The translations under genes were made by a program, and so were the position numbers. A stretch of 15,297 nucleotides of DNA from NCBI GenBank assembly GCA_002441145.1, contig DJVK01000013.1, positions 7,469-22,765 of the forward strand, read 5' to 3'. Source of the stretch: Candidatus Saccharibacteria bacterium UBA6258. Its GTDB lineage: Bacteria; Patescibacteriota; Saccharimonadia; Saccharimonadales; Saccharimonadaceae. Under the pieces are notes generated by a model. That model worked only from the letters and a program-made list of their open reading frames with translations. It was not told where the DNA came from and ran no database searches. Positions 13,522 through 15,297 of the stretch are shown piece after piece. The number at the start of each line of letters is the position of its first letter. The first letter of the stretch is position 1.

Positions 13522-14058
13522 ATGAAAACAGTTGCATCACAAGGACAAGCATTCAACGGTCAACGAGAGGGTGAAGAGCTTATCTTCGTTTTTCGTCGGC
13601 ACATCATCGCGATGCGAAAGGGCTTCTATCTGCTTCTTATCCCGTTCGCGCTATCGTCAATCCCGCCACTCATCTGGCAGACACAATTGGAATTATTTTT
13701 ACTGCCGATAGCGGGTCTAGGCATAGGATTGATTTTCTTTCTCTATCACTTCTTGATGTGGCGCTACACGTACTATATCGTGACTGATCAGCGCATACGT
13801 CAGGTAACCCAGCACGGGTTCTTTGGAACTGACGTGGTAGAGTTGAACCTGTCGAAAATCCAAAACATAAGCTATAATATACCAGGATTCAGTGGAGAAA
13901 TTTTTAAATTTGGAACCATAGTGATTCAGACGTTCGTGGGCGACCTAGTCATTCACAATGTCGAGCATCCAGCTCAAATTTATAACACTCTGCAAGACAT
14001 CGTTAACCAGGCATCTGGCCACCAACCACAAGGAGATTATGAAGAAATTACCGCTTAG
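13522..14058 (+). CDS. Membrane protein with bacterial PH domain (bPH2/DUF304 type)
   Basis: A 178-aa protein with a short hydrophilic N-terminus, EELIFVFRRH leading into two membrane helices (about 35-53 and 57-79), then a YdbS/bPH2-like domain (about 80-165) with the typical YYIVTDQRI strand, QHGFFGTDVVEL and the FGTIVI strand. The function of this family is not well defined; it is linked to membrane and envelope stress. No Shine-Dalgarno precedes the ATG, which sits 5 nt after the tRNA CCA end, so the message is probably cut out of a tRNA-mRNA precursor. No better in-frame start lies downstream before the first membrane helix. The next gene begins inside its last 20 bases. Confidence 0.85.
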   Translation: MKTVASQGQAFNGQREGEELIFVFRRHIIAMRKGFYLLLIPFALSSIPPLIWQTQLELFLLPIAGLGIGLIFFLYHFLMWRYTYYIVTDQRIRQVTQHGFFGTDVVELNLSKIQNISYNIPGFSGEIFKFGTIVIQTFVGDLVIHNVEHPAQIYNTLQDIVNQASGHQPQGDYEEITA

Positions 14059-15082
14059 GAAATTGCGTCGTAAGGCAGAGGAGCAAGCGCCATCTCGCAT
14101 TACGAACGAAACCGTCGCAGAGCACCGCGAGCGTATTCTTGCTGGTGGCCGAAAGTTTAAGTATCCAATACAGTATGCACGCCACAAGCTCGTCATCAAT
14201 GCGTTATTGATTGCCTCGGCGTCGATCATCTTATTGCTCTTACTCGGTTGGTGGCAGCTATATATCGTCCAAAATTCAAGCGGCTTTATTTATCGCGTCA
14301 CTCGAATTTTGCCCGTACCTGTAGCATCGATCAACGGCGAGCAAGTTCGTTTTAGCGACTACTTGGTGCAATATCGCGGCTCAGAGTATTACCTGAGCAA
14401 ATACGACGAAATCAAACTTGATAGCGAGGGCGGTAGGCGACAGCTGAACTATGTTAAGCGTGAATCAATGAATAAGGCGATTGCCAACGCCTACGCGCGA
14501 CAGATTGCTCGCGACAAAGGCATTACGGTGACTGGCAAGGACGTCGATGCAGTGATTGACCAGCAGCGCAATACTGCGAATGGTCGTATTTCTCAAGAGA
14601 CATATGACGCGTCGTCGCTAATGATGTACGGCTGGTCGCCATCAGACTATCGACTTGCTGTCGAGCAAAGTATCTTGCGTACGCGGGTTGCGTTCGCCGT
14701 CGATAAAGAAGCCGAAGACCAACAAAAAGCCGCAGTTAAATTAGTCGCTGAAACGAATGGTGATTTCGCAAAGGTTGCCGAGCAGCTAGGTAAGGCCACA
14801 GGCGGTAAAATTACGGCTGGTCAATCCGGATTAGTAAATACTGTCGGTACATTCGGCGGGCTTCAGGTGTCGGAGGCGTCGAAACTTAGTAAAGACCAGG
14901 TGTCTGGTGTTATGAAAAGCACGACAGACGATGGATACTATATCGTTAAGATTATCGATAAAAACGACACGCAGGTAAATTTTGCCTATTTGCACATTCC
15001 TTTGACGAAATTCGAATCTGATCTTGCTAAGCTCAAAAAAGCAGGCAAGGTGAACGAGTTTATCAAGATTGCCGATAAATAG
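14039..15082 (+). CDS. Membrane-anchored SurA/PpiC-type foldase (peptidyl-prolyl isomerase-like)
   Basis: A 347-aa protein with a very basic cytoplasmic tail (about 1-50), one membrane helix (51-75), a SurA-N-like helical chaperone region beginning VASINGEQVRFSDYLVQYR (about 95-220), and a C-terminal part resembling a PPIC rotamase domain (about 230-330: GDFAKVAEQLGKATGGK, GLQVSEASKLSKDQVSGV, GYYIVKIIDK). It is probably anchored with its folding domains outside, where it would help exported proteins such as pilins and wall proteins. The ATG at 14039 is chosen because AAGGAG (14030-14035) precedes it, although spacing is short (3 nt); the longer extension has no ribosome site. It overlaps the PH-domain gene by 20 nt. 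Isomerase activity is uncertain. Confidence 0.82.
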   Translation: MKKLPLRKLRRKAEEQAPSRITNETVAEHRERILAGGRKFKYPIQYARHKLVINALLIASASIILLLLLGWWQLYIVQNSSGFIYRVTRILPVPVASINGEQVRFSDYLVQYRGSEYYLSKYDEIKLDSEGGRRQLNYVKRESMNKAIANAYARQIARDKGITVTGKDVDAVIDQQRNTANGRISQETYDASSLMMYGWSPSDYRLAVEQSILRTRVAFAVDKEAEDQQKAAVKLVAETNGDFAKVAEQLGKATGGKITAGQSGLVNTVGTFGGLQVSEASKLSKDQVSGVMKSTTDDGYYIVKIIDKNDTQVNFAYLHIPLTKFESDLAKLKKAGKVNEFIKIADK

Positions 15083-15105
15083 TCATTTTCATAAGGAGGG
15101 ATTCC

Positions 15106-15297
15106 ATGGCCACATTACCCGAACTACCGTATGCATACGATGCGCTTGCGCCAACTATCAGTGAAGAAATTATGCGCCTGCATCATGCTAAGCACCACCA
15201 GACATATGTCGATAAATTTAATACAGCGCTTGAGCTGGTGCCTAGTCTGAAGGACCGTGATTTAGTAGAACTGCTGACTGATGTAGAATCCCTGCCA
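15106..15297 (+). CDS. sodA: Superoxide dismutase, Fe/Mn family, N-terminal part (cut by window end)
   Basis: The first 64 codons are present. The start LPELPYAYDALAPTISEEIM is the N-terminal signature of Fe/Mn superoxide dismutase, followed by RLHHAKHHQTYV: H26 is the first metal ligand, and H30 and Y34 are the second-sphere residues. The enzyme dismutates superoxide to peroxide and oxygen. Metal choice cannot be read from this part; the pattern is slightly closer to Mn-type sequences, hence the tentative symbol. A strong AAGGAGG (15093-15099) lies 6 nt before the ATG. It follows the foldase gene by 23 nt with no terminator, so it may share its transcript. Confidence 0.93.
   Translation, partial: MATLPELPYAYDALAPTISEEIMRLHHAKHHQTYVDKFNTALELVPSLKDRDLVELLTDVESLP

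Noticed and set aside
13873..13878. Perfect TATAAT inside the PH-domain gene
   Set aside because: It lies well inside coding sequence, lacks the GG/TG extension and a -35, and is about 160 nt from the next start, which has its own ribosome site.

Overview
The window looks like chromosomal DNA from a small, monoderm-type member of the Patescibacteria/CPR, most plausibly Candidatus Saccharibacteria (TM7). This is an inference from gene content, compact overlapping genes, mid-range GC and protein character; no search was run. TGA is used as a stop in several tightly overlapping gene pairs, which argues against the UGA=Gly code of Gracilibacteria/Absconditabacteria. No secretin (PilQ), pilotin or PilP lipoprotein is present, which fits a pilus crossing only one membrane plus wall.

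Region 1 (1-6442) is a tight plus-strand operon for the type IV pilus motor and platform: pilM (5'-truncated by the window edge), pilN, pilO, an unnamed 77-aa membrane protein in the usual pilP slot, pilB (extension ATPase), pilT (retraction ATPase) and pilC (inner-membrane platform). Having both ATPases implies a retractile pilus.

Region 2 (6450-7060) is the major-pilin cassette: its own promoter, a short leader, a class III-type prepilin with a C-terminal cysteine pair, and a long palindromic terminator. Region 3 (7059-11109) holds the prepilin peptidase (pilD) and four pilin-like proteins in an order resembling GspH-I-J-K / FimU-PilV-PilW-PilX, the set that primes pilus assembly and forms the tip. 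All five pilin-like proteins have an even number of cysteines (2, 4, 2, 4, 8), while the cytoplasmic and membrane proteins around them are almost cysteine-free.

Region 4 (11106-15297) is housekeeping. A tyrosine recombinase of the XerC/D type lies on the minus strand and shares its stop codon bases (TTAA) with the last pilin-like gene. Then come uppP (undecaprenyl-diphosphate phosphatase), ndk, tRNA-Arg(CCU), a bacterial PH-domain membrane protein starting 5 nt after the tRNA CCA end, a membrane-anchored SurA/PpiC-like foldase and the first 64 codons of a Fe/Mn superoxide dismutase.

The expression signals are unusual. A recurring GGTATAAT-like -10 element, often with an extended TG, precedes the pilin, the first minor pilin, uppP, ndk and the tRNA. 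Several genes (pilD, the first minor pilin, uppP, the PH-domain gene) seem to start at or within a few bases of the predicted RNA 5' end without a Shine-Dalgarno sequence, while others in the same window have strong ones. No stretch longer than about 100 bases lacks a gene.
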